Assembly: GCA_910579925.1 (NCBI GenBank)
Contig: CAJTVY010000007.1
Span: forward strand, 1 to 64,000
DNA length: 64,000 bases
Source of the DNA: an uncultured Dorea sp.
GTDB taxonomy: Bacteria; Bacillota; Clostridia; Lachnospirales; Lachnospiraceae
Direction: 5' to 3'
Shown: piece by piece, positions 33,795 through 42,747 of the stretch
How the letters are laid out: each line of letters starts with the position of its first letter
Position numbering within the stretch: the stretch's first letter is position 1
The notes under the pieces: model-generated
Database searches by the model: none
Told to the model about the DNA's origin: nothing
What the model saw: the letters and a program-made list of their open reading frames with translations, nothing else
Made by a program: the position numbers and the translations under genes

Positions 33795-35360
33795 ATGAGA
33801 GGGCTAAACGCCGTGTGTACTTCACACTTTAATATTTTCAATCATAGCGAGAACAGTTTTTTTACTCCCGGAGCTCAGTTGGCCAACATCGCAAGAGTTA
33901 AGCCGGACGCTCCCGCAATCATATACGTCTCACCGAAAAATACGGAATCTGTCATGACCTGGCGGACGCTTGAGACGCTTTCCAACCGTATTGCGTGGTA
34001 TCTTCTGGAGCAGGGAATCGGGGCCGGGAAGAGTGTCATTGTGGCTCTTCCCAATATTCCTACCCATATTGCTCTTGCTTTTGGCATCTGGAAAGCGGGA
34101 GCATGTTATGTTCCCATATCTGACAGAGTTCCACGGCGCAACCTCCTTGAGATCTGTGAATGTGTTTCACCTTCCCTTGTGGTCACAAACCGCTGGAAGC
34201 CTGCGGATTATCCGGCTCTGAGTTCTAATGAACTGAAAGAATTAAGCAGGACTTATTCAGAGGAGATGCCGCCCGACGTTCTTGCAGTTCCAAATCTGGC
34301 AAACTGTACCGGCGGCACCACAGGGAAAACAAAAGTCGTTCAGCAGGACATGCCGGCCGGGGAAAGCGACGAAGGACTTCAGACATGGTTTACGCTTTCC
34401 GGCATGGATTTTGAGATGCGCCAGTTACTGGCTGGTCCGCTCTTTCACGGGGCGCCTCATTCCGTAACATTTAACGGGCTTTACTGTGGAAATACTCTTT
34501 ATATGCCTTCGTGCCTTGATGCAAAATCTATCGTAGCGCTAATAAAGAGATACCAGATCGAGTATGTACAGTTAGTTCCAACGCTTATGCAGCGTATTAT
34601 TAAGCTTCCGAATTTCCATCCGGAGGATTTAAGCAGTCTCAAGGTTCTCTGCCATACCGGCGGCGTCTGTTCTGCAGATCTGAAACGCGAATGGTTTCGG
34701 ATCATTTCGCCGGAAAAGGTATACGAGATCTATTCTATGACCGAATGCGTGGGAATTACTTATATACGCGGCGACGAATGGCTCACTCACGAAGGCAGCA
34801 TTGGCAGAATGCCCTGCGGCAGTATCTCGATCCGTGACGAGGAAGGTCTCGAACTTCCCCATGGAGAGATCGGAAATATCTATATGTCCTGGAACGGCAA
34901 CGCCCCCAGGATAAAATACATCAATGTCCCCCCTCTCGAAAGCGATGAGAATGGCTTCAAAAGCGTGGGCGATATCGGATATGTAGACGAGGACGGCTAT
35001 CTGTATTTTACAGACAGACGCAGCGGTATGATCGTTACCGGCGGCGAGAATGTATTTGCCGCTGAGATTGAAACAGTATTAAAAAAATCAAAAAAGGTTG
35101 TAGAGGCAGTCGTGGTCGGACTTCCCGACCCGGAATGGGGGCATCGCATTCATGCATTTATCGAAGCAGGCGAGCCTATCCAGGAGAAAACGCTGATAAA
35201 ATTCGCTCTGAATTATCTGCCGCCTTATAAAATACCGAAATCTTTTGAGTTCGTAGATGAGATTCCGCGCAACGAAAACGGTAAGATTGTCCGCAGTAAA
35301 CTCGTAGAGCAACATTTAAACAACAATTCATATCTGAAAGGAGAAAAAAATGGAGAGTAA
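33795..35360 (+). CDS. baiB: BaiB-like bile acid/carboxylate-CoA ligase
   Basis: 521 residues, ANL superfamily. Activates the side-chain carboxylate with ATP and CoA. Motifs: NCTGGTTGKTKVV (A3 P-loop), AGPLFHGAPHS, YSMTECVG (A5), SVGDIGYVDEDGYLYF (A7), GGENVFAAEIE (A8) and NENGKIVRSK (A10 Lys). The segment QLLAGPLFHGAPHS followed by FNGLY, and CHTGGVC, matches BaiB as remembered very well, better than generic acyl-CoA ligases. Start ATG 33795 with GGGAGAG three nucleotides upstream (rather close). The MFS gene overlaps its 3' end by 11 bp. An orphan CoA ligase for another steroid or terpenoid acid cannot be excluded. Confidence 0.85.
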   Translation: MRGLNAVCTSHFNIFNHSENSFFTPGAQLANIARVKPDAPAIIYVSPKNTESVMTWRTLETLSNRIAWYLLEQGIGAGKSVIVALPNIPTHIALAFGIWKAGACYVPISDRVPRRNLLEICECVSPSLVVTNRWKPADYPALSSNELKELSRTYSEEMPPDVLAVPNLANCTGGTTGKTKVVQQDMPAGESDEGLQTWFTLSGMDFEMRQLLAGPLFHGAPHSVTFNGLYCGNTLYMPSCLDAKSIVALIKRYQIEYVQLVPTLMQRIIKLPNFHPEDLSSLKVLCHTGGVCSADLKREWFRIISPEKVYEIYSMTECVGITYIRGDEWLTHEGSIGRMPCGSISIRDEEGLELPHGEIGNIYMSWNGNAPRIKYINVPPLESDENGFKSVGDIGYVDEDGYLYFTDRRSGMIVTGGENVFAAEIETVLKKSKKVVEAVVVGLPDPEWGHRIHAFIEAGEPIQEKTLIKFALNYLPPYKIPKSFEFVDEIPRNENGKIVRSKLVEQHLNNNSYLKGEKNGE

Positions 35361-36633
35361 AAAGTTTAAAGGCTGGGGGGTTCTTGCTGCAGCATTTATC
35401 CTGTCATTTATACCAACCGGAATCATGGGAAACTGCTTCTCATTATATATGGCTCCGGTTTGTAAAAACCTGGGATTCGACATCACAGCCTGGTCACTGG
35501 TAAACCTGATCGCCTCTTTCGCAAGCGCGATCGGAGCCATGGTAATCGCAGGATTATATCAGAAAAAAAATATGAAGATTATGATGCTGGTTATGAGCAT
35601 CGGGACATGCGTATGCTGGGTAGTCGCCACTTTCTGTACGGCGATCTGGCAGTTCTACCTGATATTCGGTCTCGCTAACATCTTCCTGGCAGGTCTCACA
35701 CAGCTTCCGATTTCCATGCTTGTTACCGCATGGTTTGAAGACAAGCGTGCAACCATGATGTCAATCGCCTATGCCGGAGGCGGACTGGGCGGCGCCGTAT
35801 GGTCGCCGGTTATTTCAAACTTTATTTCTTCCGGCGAAACCGGATGGAAGACAGCCATGTTATTCTCTGCGGGCGCTGTAGGCGTGGTTATGGTAATTAC
35901 CTCTCTGTTCCTGGTAAAACGTTCTCCGGCAGAGTATGGTACTGAGCCATATCGTACCGGAAAGAAAAACGACTCTGCAGCGGACAGCAAGCAGGCACAG
36001 TCTAACGCATGGATCGGTGTATCTAAGAAAGTTGCTACAAAGTCCAGCGCATGGTTCTGCGTACTTGGGGTTGTTATCTGTATCGGAATCCTCTCTGCAG
36101 GCGTTACCACCCATGTTCCGAACTTTGTTACATCTATCGCTGACGACGGCGGAAAACTTCAGGGAACCGTACTTTCAGTCTACTCTGTTGTCTCCATCGT
36201 AGGTATGGTGGGCGGCGGCGCTCTGATGGATAAGATGGGTATCCGCAAGACCGTTCTCGGTGCGGCCGTACTGGTTATCATCGGACTTGCAAGCCTTTAC
36301 GCTTATTCGATAACCGGCACGACTATGCTTGTGTTTGGATATTCAATCTTCTTTGCCATTGCTATGTTCCTTCCAAAGGTTCTTCCGGCAGTATTGATGT
36401 CCAAGGTATTCGGTACTAAGGATTACGCAGGCATTTACGCTTTTGCAAACCTGTTCTTCCTGATCGGCGCAGCGTTCGGTTCCGTGCTGACCTCCATCAT
36501 CCAGGGCATTGCAGGTTACGGCGTTACATGGATCTTCTATATGGTTATCGCAATTCTTCTGTTCCTTGCCGTTTCCGGCGCGATCAGCGGCGGCGAGAAA
36601 CTGCAGGCGAAATATCCTCAGGGAGACGAATAA
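35350..36633 (+). CDS. MFS transporter, oxalate/formate antiporter (OFA)-like
   Basis: 427 residues with about twelve membrane segments and a hydrophilic central loop (TGKKNDSAADSKQAQS). AYAGGGLGGAVWSP after the fourth to fifth segment and GMVGGGALMDKMGIRK are typical of the OFA/monocarboxylate group. This is not the 14-segment family of BaiG that I remember, so uptake in this locus uses a different carrier class. Position between the baiB-like and baiF-like genes makes import of the pathway substrate, or export of its product, the likely role. Confidence 0.85.
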   Translation: MESKKFKGWGVLAAAFILSFIPTGIMGNCFSLYMAPVCKNLGFDITAWSLVNLIASFASAIGAMVIAGLYQKKNMKIMMLVMSIGTCVCWVVATFCTAIWQFYLIFGLANIFLAGLTQLPISMLVTAWFEDKRATMMSIAYAGGGLGGAVWSPVISNFISSGETGWKTAMLFSAGAVGVVMVITSLFLVKRSPAEYGTEPYRTGKKNDSAADSKQAQSNAWIGVSKKVATKSSAWFCVLGVVICIGILSAGVTTHVPNFVTSIADDGGKLQGTVLSVYSVVSIVGMVGGGALMDKMGIRKTVLGAAVLVIIGLASLYAYSITGTTMLVFGYSIFFAIAMFLPKVLPAVLMSKVFGTKDYAGIYAFANLFFLIGAAFGSVLTSIIQGIAGYGVTWIFYMVIAILLFLAVSGAISGGEKLQAKYPQGDE

Positions 36634-36676
36634 CATAAAAATCTTAAAAAATTAAAATAAAGAAAGGAAATCTAAC

Positions 36677-38038
36677 ATGAAAGAAATCAACAACCAATTA
36701 ACTCAGAAATTTGATGAATATCCGGCATTTGGTGTTCTCCAGGGCGTAAAAGTATTCATCACAGGCACGAACATTGCAGGACCATTCGCAGGAAGCCTTA
36801 TGGCTGAGATGGGCGCCAAGGTTCTTCAGGCAGAGGCTCCTACCATTGCATGTCAGACCCGCGGTACGCTGTCATGGTCTCAGAACCATCGTAATGAGTA
36901 TTCCATTACGATCAACACTGCAAAACCTGCCGGAAAGAAGATTTTCTACAAATGTATTGAATGGGCGGACATCTGGATTGAAGCCGGAAAGCCTGGTTCT
37001 TACAAGAAGCGCGGCATCACCGACGAATCATGCTGGGAGCGCAACAAAGCCCTTATGATTGTCCATGTATCTGGTTACGGTCAGTTTGGTCCTTCTAAAG
37101 ATAAACCGTCCTACGACGTATCCGGTCAGGCAATGGGCGGATATATGTATCTGAACGGCGAGACGCCAAGTTCAAGCCCGCTGAAGGTGAATCCATACTT
37201 ATCTGACTACATCACCGCATACAATGCATGTATGGTTGCCCTGTCCGGTTACATTCACGCTCTGCGTACCGGCGAAGGCGATTCCTGTGACGTTGCACAG
37301 TATGATACCATGTTCCGGCTTCTTGACAACTATCCGGCTAAATGGTTCAACAACGGATATCCGAAGCAGGGTGAGCCGGTTCCGTACCGTACCGGTAATA
37401 AGAGCGACTCTGCCGCCTGCTTCTCCTTCTATGACACCAAGGACGGCGGCGCTATGTTCGTAGCTATCGTAGGCCAGGGCCCTGTTACCCGCGGATTCCC
37501 AATCATCGGCATGGGCAAGCCAGGCGTAGACCCAGATATACCGAAGGATTGTACCGGATTCCCGCTCTTTGACCCACGCGGACAGAAAGCCGAGAAACTG
37601 TGTGAGGAGTTCTGTGCAGCCCGTACCTGCGATGAACTTGAAGAGATCTTTAATAAAGCCGGTATTCCATGCCAGAGAGCTTATGGACCTGCCGATATCG
37701 AGAAGGATCCACAGTTCGAGGCCCGCGAGAACCTGGTTGAGTGGGAAGATCAGTGCTTCGGTAAGATGAAGGGTATCGGCGTGACCAACATCTTCAAGAA
37801 GAATCCTTCCCAGATCGTTGCTTCCGCTCCTTGCTTCGGAGAGCACAACCGCGAAGTGCTTCAGAGCTTCGGTTATACGGATGAAGAAATTGACAAGCTC
37901 TACAAGAACAAAGAACTCGCTACCTGGACGCCTGCGGAAACAGCAAAGAGAAAACTGTATGTTGAGTGGGGCTTCTTCTGGGATCCAGAGAGACAGGCAA
38001 AACGGATTGGTCTTGAGTATCCGCCAAAGAAGAAATAG
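36677..38038 (+). CDS. baiF: BaiF-like class III CoA transferase
   Basis: 453 residues, CaiB/BaiF family. Transfers CoA between bile-acid products and incoming substrates, saving ATP. Shared with BaiF as remembered: NIAGPFAGSLMAEMGAKV, VHVSGYGQ, LKVNPYLSDY, the catalytic Asp context GDSCDVAQYD, YRTGNKSDSAACFSFY, RGFPIIGMG and IPCQRAYGP. Longer than BaiF by a C-terminal extension of about 25 residues (WGFFWDPERQAKR). AGAAAGGA ribosome site. CaiB-like carnitine CoA transferases are more distant. Confidence 0.85.
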   Translation: MKEINNQLTQKFDEYPAFGVLQGVKVFITGTNIAGPFAGSLMAEMGAKVLQAEAPTIACQTRGTLSWSQNHRNEYSITINTAKPAGKKIFYKCIEWADIWIEAGKPGSYKKRGITDESCWERNKALMIVHVSGYGQFGPSKDKPSYDVSGQAMGGYMYLNGETPSSSPLKVNPYLSDYITAYNACMVALSGYIHALRTGEGDSCDVAQYDTMFRLLDNYPAKWFNNGYPKQGEPVPYRTGNKSDSAACFSFYDTKDGGAMFVAIVGQGPVTRGFPIIGMGKPGVDPDIPKDCTGFPLFDPRGQKAEKLCEEFCAARTCDELEEIFNKAGIPCQRAYGPADIEKDPQFEARENLVEWEDQCFGKMKGIGVTNIFKKNPSQIVASAPCFGEHNREVLQSFGYTDEEIDKLYKNKELATWTPAETAKRKLYVEWGFFWDPERQAKRIGLEYPPKKK

Positions 38039-38071
38039 ATCCGGATCCTAACAGATTAAGAAGGTGAAAAT

Positions 38072-38590
38072 ATGACCGACCTGGAGATCTTAATTGAGAA
38101 AGATAAAATAAAAGACCAGATCTATACCTACTGCCATGCATTGGACAGGATAGATTTTGAACTGGGGTATACGATATTCGCCGAAGATGCAGAGGTGGAC
38201 TATGGCCCCACCTACAAGGGAACCGGCAGAGGCTTCATTGATATGATGCTGAAGATGCATACCAAGATGATGATCTCTACCCATCACATGATGACAAACA
38301 TCCTGATAAAATTTAACGAGGATGGCACAAAGGCCGCCAGCGAAACCTACATGCATGCGGCATGCAAATACCGCAATAAGGCAAAGAAGCCTACCTTCAC
38401 AGTCTTAGCCCACTGTCGCGACATTGACAAATGGGAAAAACGTGACGGCAAATGGGTAATCGTTAAGCGTATTGTGGCGGGCGACAATTCATTCATGCTC
38501 AATCCTTCTTATACGGACGACTATAATAATGGCCGCGGTAAGACGAAAGAGAACGACCCTTCTTACACAATATTTGGTGAAATCGAATAA
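38072..38590 (+). CDS. NTF2/SnoaL-fold protein, third dehydratase-like member
   Basis: 172 residues, SnoaL_4-like. The Tyr/Asp pair in YTYCHALDRIDFELGY and a His pair in MISTHHMMTNILIKF correspond to the Tyr30-Asp35-His83 arrangement of BaiE, though with different surroundings (STHHMMTN). Conserved basic KRIVAGDNSF near the C terminus. It ends the SDR operon. Candidate dehydratase or isomerase acting on a position or stereoisomer other than BaiE and BaiI; no direct evidence of substrate. Confidence 0.78.
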   Translation: MTDLEILIEKDKIKDQIYTYCHALDRIDFELGYTIFAEDAEVDYGPTYKGTGRGFIDMMLKMHTKMMISTHHMMTNILIKFNEDGTKAASETYMHAACKYRNKAKKPTFTVLAHCRDIDKWEKRDGKWVIVKRIVAGDNSFMLNPSYTDDYNNGRGKTKENDPSYTIFGEIE

Positions 38591-38601
38591 TCATATGTAA
38601 G

Positions 38602-38660
38602 AAAGAACGGCGGCGGACAGGATCTTCCACATGGGAATAAACTGTCCGCCTTCGTTCTTT
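38602..38660. terminator. Bidirectional terminator after bai-like operon
   Basis: GGCGGACAG (38612-38620) pairs with CTGTCCGCC (38642-38650), extended by AAAGAACG and CGTTCTTT flanks, with T-rich ends on both sides. Located between convergent genes ending at 38590 and 38670. Confidence 0.85.
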
Positions 38661-38669
38661 CTTAATATC

Positions 38670-39359
38670 CTACACCTTAAATCGGTATCCAACCCCCCAT
38701 ATCGTCTCAATATACTGCGGGTTCGAGGTATCCATCTCCACCTTCTCCCGGATCTTCTTGATATGCACCGTTACCGTTGCAATATCCCCGATTGATTCCA
38801 TATCCCAGATCTCCCGAAATAATTCCTCCTTCGTGTACACATGGTTCGGATGACTTGCAAGAAAGGTCAGCAGATCGAATTCCTTCGTGGTAAACGTCCT
38901 CTCCTCTCCATTGATCCACACCCTTCTTGCCGTTGTATCAATCTTAAGCCCACGGATTTCAATGACCTTATTCGCCTCCACTGCGCTTCCGGTCAGACGG
39001 TCATATCTGGCCAGATGAGCCTTCACTCTGGCCACCAGCTCGCTTGGGCTGAAGGGCTTCGTCATGTAATCATCCGCCCCAAGTCCCAGCCCCCGGATCT
39101 TGTCAATGTCATCCTTCTTCGCCGAAACCATGATAATCGGCGTATTCTTCACATCTCTGACCTGCCGGCAGATATCAAACCCGTCAACGCCAGGCAGCAT
39201 TAAGTCCAGAATAAACATATCGTAATCCTCGTTAAGCGCCTTTGAAAGTCCACTCTCCCCGTCATTGGCCACTTCAACCTGGAAACCGCTCAGTTCCAGA
39301 TAGTCCTTCTCCAGATCCGCAATCGCCTCTTCATCTTCCACAATCAAAATCTTACTCAT
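38670..39359 (-). CDS. OmpR/PhoB-family response regulator
   Basis: 229 residues. Receiver domain MSKILIVEDEEAIADLEKD with phosphoacceptor Asp in MFILDLMLPGVDGF and KPFSP, then a winged-helix DNA-binding domain (RTFTTKEFDLLTFLASHPN to WGVGYRFKV). Start at ATG 39359 with AGGAGGT nine nucleotides upstream; the frame extends further but without support. Its start overlaps the stop of the kinase gene upstream by 8 bp, so the pair is translationally coupled. Target genes unknown. Confidence 0.94.
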   Translation of the reverse strand: MSKILIVEDEEAIADLEKDYLELSGFQVEVANDGESGLSKALNEDYDMFILDLMLPGVDGFDICRQVRDVKNTPIIMVSAKKDDIDKIRGLGLGADDYMTKPFSPSELVARVKAHLARYDRLTGSAVEANKVIEIRGLKIDTTARRVWINGEERTFTTKEFDLLTFLASHPNHVYTKEELFREIWDMESIGDIATVTVHIKKIREKVEMDTSNPQYIETIWGVGYRFKV

Positions 39360-40848
39360 ACACTGGTACCTCCTGATATTTTCTAAGAACGAAATACATC
39401 GTTGTTCCCGTCTCCTCTCTGCTTGTCGCCCAGATCTTGCCGCCATGCTCCTCAATAATCTTCTTTACGATCGAAAGTCCGATACCGCTCCCTCCTTTAG
39501 AAGAATTCCTGGAAGCGTCGGTGCGGTAGAAACGATCGAAGATATTCGGCAGATCCTTTGCCGCAATCCCTCTGCCGTTATCCTCCAGTTCCACCTGTAC
39601 AAAATCCCCTACGTCCTTTACCCTCAGATTAATCTTACCTTTGGGCTTATCCATATATTTCATGGAATTATTCACAATATTATGAACCACACGCTTGATC
39701 TGCTCGGCATCGGCAATGACCTTCACATTCGCTTCCACATAATTAAAATACCCAAACTCCACACCCCGAGACTCAAGTTCCAGAGACAGATCCTCCGCAC
39801 AGTCCTCAAAATAGGCCTCCACAGACAGAGTATTGAAATTATACGGAATCCTGTTGGTGTCAATCTTCGTATACAACGTCAGTTCGTTGATCAGAGTATC
39901 CATCTCGCTTGCCTTGTTGTAGATGGTACGGATATAACGCTCCATCTTCTCCGGCGTGTCCGCAACACCGTCCATGATCCCCTCCGCATAACCCTTTATG
40001 GCTGTGACAGGAGTCTTAAGGTCATGGGAAATGTTACTGATCAGTTCTTTATTCTCCTTGTCAAATCTGATCTTCTCCTCTGCATTATCCTGAAGCCGGC
40101 GCCTCATATCCTCAAGACTCTGGCAAAGCTCTCCCAGTTCGTCATCCGCTTCCGCCTCAAGTTCAAAATCCAGGTTGCCCTCCTTAATCTTCTGGGCTGC
40201 GATCTGCATCTTTCCAAGGGGCCTCATAACGCCCCGATAAATCCACAGGATCAGCACTGCCGCCGTCAGAATCAGCACAACGATAATCCCCACGACCACG
40301 TCGATATACAGACGTTCCACCTCTGGAATCACGCCCCGTACGTCTACCACGACGAATGCGCTGCCCTTCTTATTATCTGGATATCGAAAATCCACCTGTT
40401 TTACCAGCGCCTGAGCCTCTCCGCCAAGATACAGGCCGTTCTCAGATTCCAGTTCCGAATCCCCATATCGCGGGAGCTGACAAATCACCGGCTCTGCTTC
40501 TTCCATGTCGGTCCCCACATAGATCAGCATATTGCTCTTTCGTACCAGCAGATACGCCTTCTTCTTTCTCAGCTTCTGGTTAAATTCCTCCAGAAACGTA
40601 GCGTCTTCCATCTTGTCCGGGTTCTCTTCCACCATCTGGTCAAGTTCATGATAGAATTTTTCTGTAAGCCTGGACATGAGCGAAACGGAATTGGACAGAC
40701 TTTCAGTAGTCATGCCGGTAATCTCATAAGTCTTCTCAATTGCGCTCATCTGGTATTTTCCAAACAGGCACGCAATCGTGGCTGTCAAAAGAATCGGGAT
40801 CAGAATCACCGTCAGAAAAGCGATAATCAATCTTGTCTTTAACTTCAT
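39352..40848 (-). CDS. Sensor histidine kinase (HAMP, HisKA, HATPase)
   Basis: 498 residues. Membrane segment at about 5-28, extracytoplasmic sensor of about 150 residues, second membrane segment (VVVGIIVVLILTAAVLILWI), HAMP (GVMRPLGKMQIAAQKIKEGN), H-box ISNISHDLKTPVTAIKGYAE, N-box HNIVNNSMKYMD, and G-boxes DNGRGIAAKDL and GSGIGLSIVKKI. The second of two in-frame ATGs (40848) has AGGAGG seven nucleotides upstream. Partner of the regulator that follows. Confidence 0.93.
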   Translation of the reverse strand: MKLKTRLIIAFLTVILIPILLTATIACLFGKYQMSAIEKTYEITGMTTESLSNSVSLMSRLTEKFYHELDQMVEENPDKMEDATFLEEFNQKLRKKKAYLLVRKSNMLIYVGTDMEEAEPVICQLPRYGDSELESENGLYLGGEAQALVKQVDFRYPDNKKGSAFVVVDVRGVIPEVERLYIDVVVGIIVVLILTAAVLILWIYRGVMRPLGKMQIAAQKIKEGNLDFELEAEADDELGELCQSLEDMRRRLQDNAEEKIRFDKENKELISNISHDLKTPVTAIKGYAEGIMDGVADTPEKMERYIRTIYNKASEMDTLINELTLYTKIDTNRIPYNFNTLSVEAYFEDCAEDLSLELESRGVEFGYFNYVEANVKVIADAEQIKRVVHNIVNNSMKYMDKPKGKINLRVKDVGDFVQVELEDNGRGIAAKDLPNIFDRFYRTDASRNSSKGGSGIGLSIVKKIIEEHGGKIWATSREETGTTMYFVLRKYQEVPVYE

Positions 40849-40984
40849 CTTCATGCCTCCTGCAAATGCAAAATACCTTTTGCCCTCAACGTCATATATG
40901 AAGTATAGCATGAAAAAGGACGCTTCACAGCAAAGCGTCCATAAACTTTTATAAATTTTTTATAAATAGACTGGCAATACAGAT

Positions 40985-42172
40985 TTACAGATACTTCTTC
41001 AGAATCTCGGCCTTGTCGGTCTTCTCCCATGGAAGATCCAGGTCTGTGCGGCCGAAATGCCCATATGCAGCCGTCTGTTTGTAAATCGGTCTTCTCAGAT
41101 TAAGCATCTGAATAATTCCCGCAGGACGAAGGTCAAAATTCTCACGAATCATGTCAACCAGCTTCTCATTGCTGATCTTGCCCGTTCCAAATGTATCTAC
41201 CATGATTGAAGTCGGATGGGCAACGCCGATTGCGTAGGACAACTGAATCTCACACTTCTTTGCCAGTCCGGCGGCAACGATATTCTTAGCGACATAACGG
41301 GCTGCATATGCCGCAGAGCGGTCTACCTTCGTGCAGTCCTTCCCGGAAAATGCGCCGCCGCCATGGCGCGCCATTCCGCCGTAAGTATCTACAATAATCT
41401 TCCGTCCCGTAAGACCGCTGTCTCCATGAGGCCCGCCGATCACAAAACGTCCCGTGGGATTAATGAAAAACTTCGTGTCATCGTCCACCATATCAGCCGG
41501 AATCACTGCGTCAAAGACATATTTTCGGATATCTTTATGTATCTGCTCCTGGGTAACCTCCGGGTCATGCTGTGTAGAAAGTACCACTGCGTCAAGACGT
41601 ACCGGAATTCCTTCCTCATTATACTCCACCGTAACCTGAGACTTTCCGTCCGGTCTTAAGTATGGCAGCGTGCCGTCCTTCCTCACTTCAGCAAGCTTTC
41701 TGGCAAGCTTGTGGGCAAGCGCCGCCGGATAAGGCATAAGTTCCGGCGTTTCGTCAGAAGCATACCCGAACATCATCCCCTGGTCTCCTGCGCCGATTGC
41801 CTCGATCTCTTCCTCTGACATCTGGTTATTCTTCGCTTCTAAAGCCCGATCTACACCCATTGCGATATCGCTGGACTGCTCGTCAATAGCCGTGAGCACC
41901 CCGCAGGTCTCTGCGTCAAATCCATATTTTCCGCGCACATAGCCGATTTCCTTAATAGTATCTCTTACGATCTTCTGGATGTCTACATATGCCTTTGTGG
42001 TAATCTCTCCCATGACAAGGACAATTCCCGTTGTTGTACTGGTCTCGCATGCCACGCGGCTCATAGGATCCTGCTCCATCAGTGCATCAAGGATCGCATC
42101 CGAGATCTGGTCGCACATCTTATCTGGATGTCCTTCTGTTACTGATTCTGATGTGAATAAATGTCTCTCCAT
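40985..42172 (-). CDS. metK: S-adenosylmethionine synthetase
   Basis: Makes SAM from methionine and ATP. 395 residues, full family length, starting MERHLFTSESVTEGHPDK. Signature GAGDQGMMFGYA, GGAFSGKDCTKVDRSAAYA and the P-loop-like segment are present. Start at ATG 42172 with AAGGAG ten nucleotides upstream; the frame is open for 81 further codons through the leader but those are noncoding. Controlled by a SAM-I riboswitch with terminator about 350 nt upstream. Confidence 0.97.
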   Translation of the reverse strand: MERHLFTSESVTEGHPDKMCDQISDAILDALMEQDPMSRVACETSTTTGIVLVMGEITTKAYVDIQKIVRDTIKEIGYVRGKYGFDAETCGVLTAIDEQSSDIAMGVDRALEAKNNQMSEEEIEAIGAGDQGMMFGYASDETPELMPYPAALAHKLARKLAEVRKDGTLPYLRPDGKSQVTVEYNEEGIPVRLDAVVLSTQHDPEVTQEQIHKDIRKYVFDAVIPADMVDDDTKFFINPTGRFVIGGPHGDSGLTGRKIIVDTYGGMARHGGGAFSGKDCTKVDRSAAYAARYVAKNIVAAGLAKKCEIQLSYAIGVAHPTSIMVDTFGTGKISNEKLVDMIRENFDLRPAGIIQMLNLRRPIYKQTAAYGHFGRTDLDLPWEKTDKAEILKKYL

Positions 42173-42517
42173 TTCTGTTCCACTCCTTTTCTTCATAATG
42201 GCGTACTTTCTCTTCGTCAATGACCGGATGGCCTGCTCACTGTAAATCAGCGGCACATCGGATATTCTGAGTGGTATATAAGATAGACTGCCTGGTGTAG
42301 TGTCTGCATTCGTATACACGGCATCTCCTAAATTAGAACAAAGTGGGCAGGCCCACTTCAGCTCCCCTAACCCCTCACTCATGAGGGGCCTGGACACTTT
42401 GTGCGCCGAGCACAATTGCGAAGCAATATTTTACCTCTTGTGCGAGTGCGCATATTATTTTTATCTTATAGGAAAGATACTTTCATGCGTTAGCGTGACA
42501 AGGTCTTTCCTATAAGA
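42173..42517 (-). other. Long hairpin-rich metK leader
   Basis: About 345 nt between the riboswitch terminator and metK. It contains several hairpins: GTGGGCAGGCCCAC, CCCCTCACTCATGAGGGG, and a 17-bp perfect inverted repeat TTATCTTATAGGAAAGA (42461-42477) with its complement at 42504-42520, 26-nt loop. No convincing gene. Confidence 0.6.
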
Positions 42518-42550
42518 TAAAAAAACAGCCCGCTATAAGCGGACTGTTTT
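42518..42550 (-). terminator. SAM riboswitch expression-platform terminator
   Basis: Minus strand AAAACAGTCCGC, short loop, GCGGGCTGTTTTTTT directly after the aptamer. It fits the classical SAM-I off-switch. Confidence 0.9.
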
Positions 42551-42568
42551 ATATCTCATAAACCAATC

Positions 42569-42667
42569 CTCTTATTGTTCGATTACTCGCTCAGGCTGGC
42601 ACCTTCCCGTACCGGGGGTTGCCGCAGCTTCATAGATCCTTTGTATCTCCACTGCTCTGAATAAGAG
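42569..42667 (-). promoter_or_regulatory. SAM-I (S-box) riboswitch
   Basis: Minus strand begins CTCTTATTCAGAGCAGTGGA and continues with the conserved words CTATGAAGC, GGCAACC, GGAAGGTGCCA and GAACAATAAGAG closing helix P1. All core S-box motifs are present in order. SAM binding is expected to favour the downstream terminator and shut off metK. Confidence 0.95.
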
Positions 42668-42747
42668 AAAGTCTGCATGATTCAATTGTCTGATTCATAT
42701 ATAAATATAACGGATTTTAGATTGCTTGTCAATATCGCAGCAAAATA

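Noticed and set aside
35350..36633. Calling the MFS gene baiG
   Set aside because: Number of membrane segments and motifs fit the OFA group, not the drug-antiporter-like BaiG family.
39445..40842. Long plus-strand open frame (465 codons)
   Set aside because: It is antisense to the histidine kinase, has no ribosome site and gives a low-complexity His/Leu-rich product without any domain.
42173..42415. 81-codon N-terminal extension of metK
   Set aside because: It is part of the structured leader; the MetK family begins MERHLFTSES at 42172 behind a good ribosome site.
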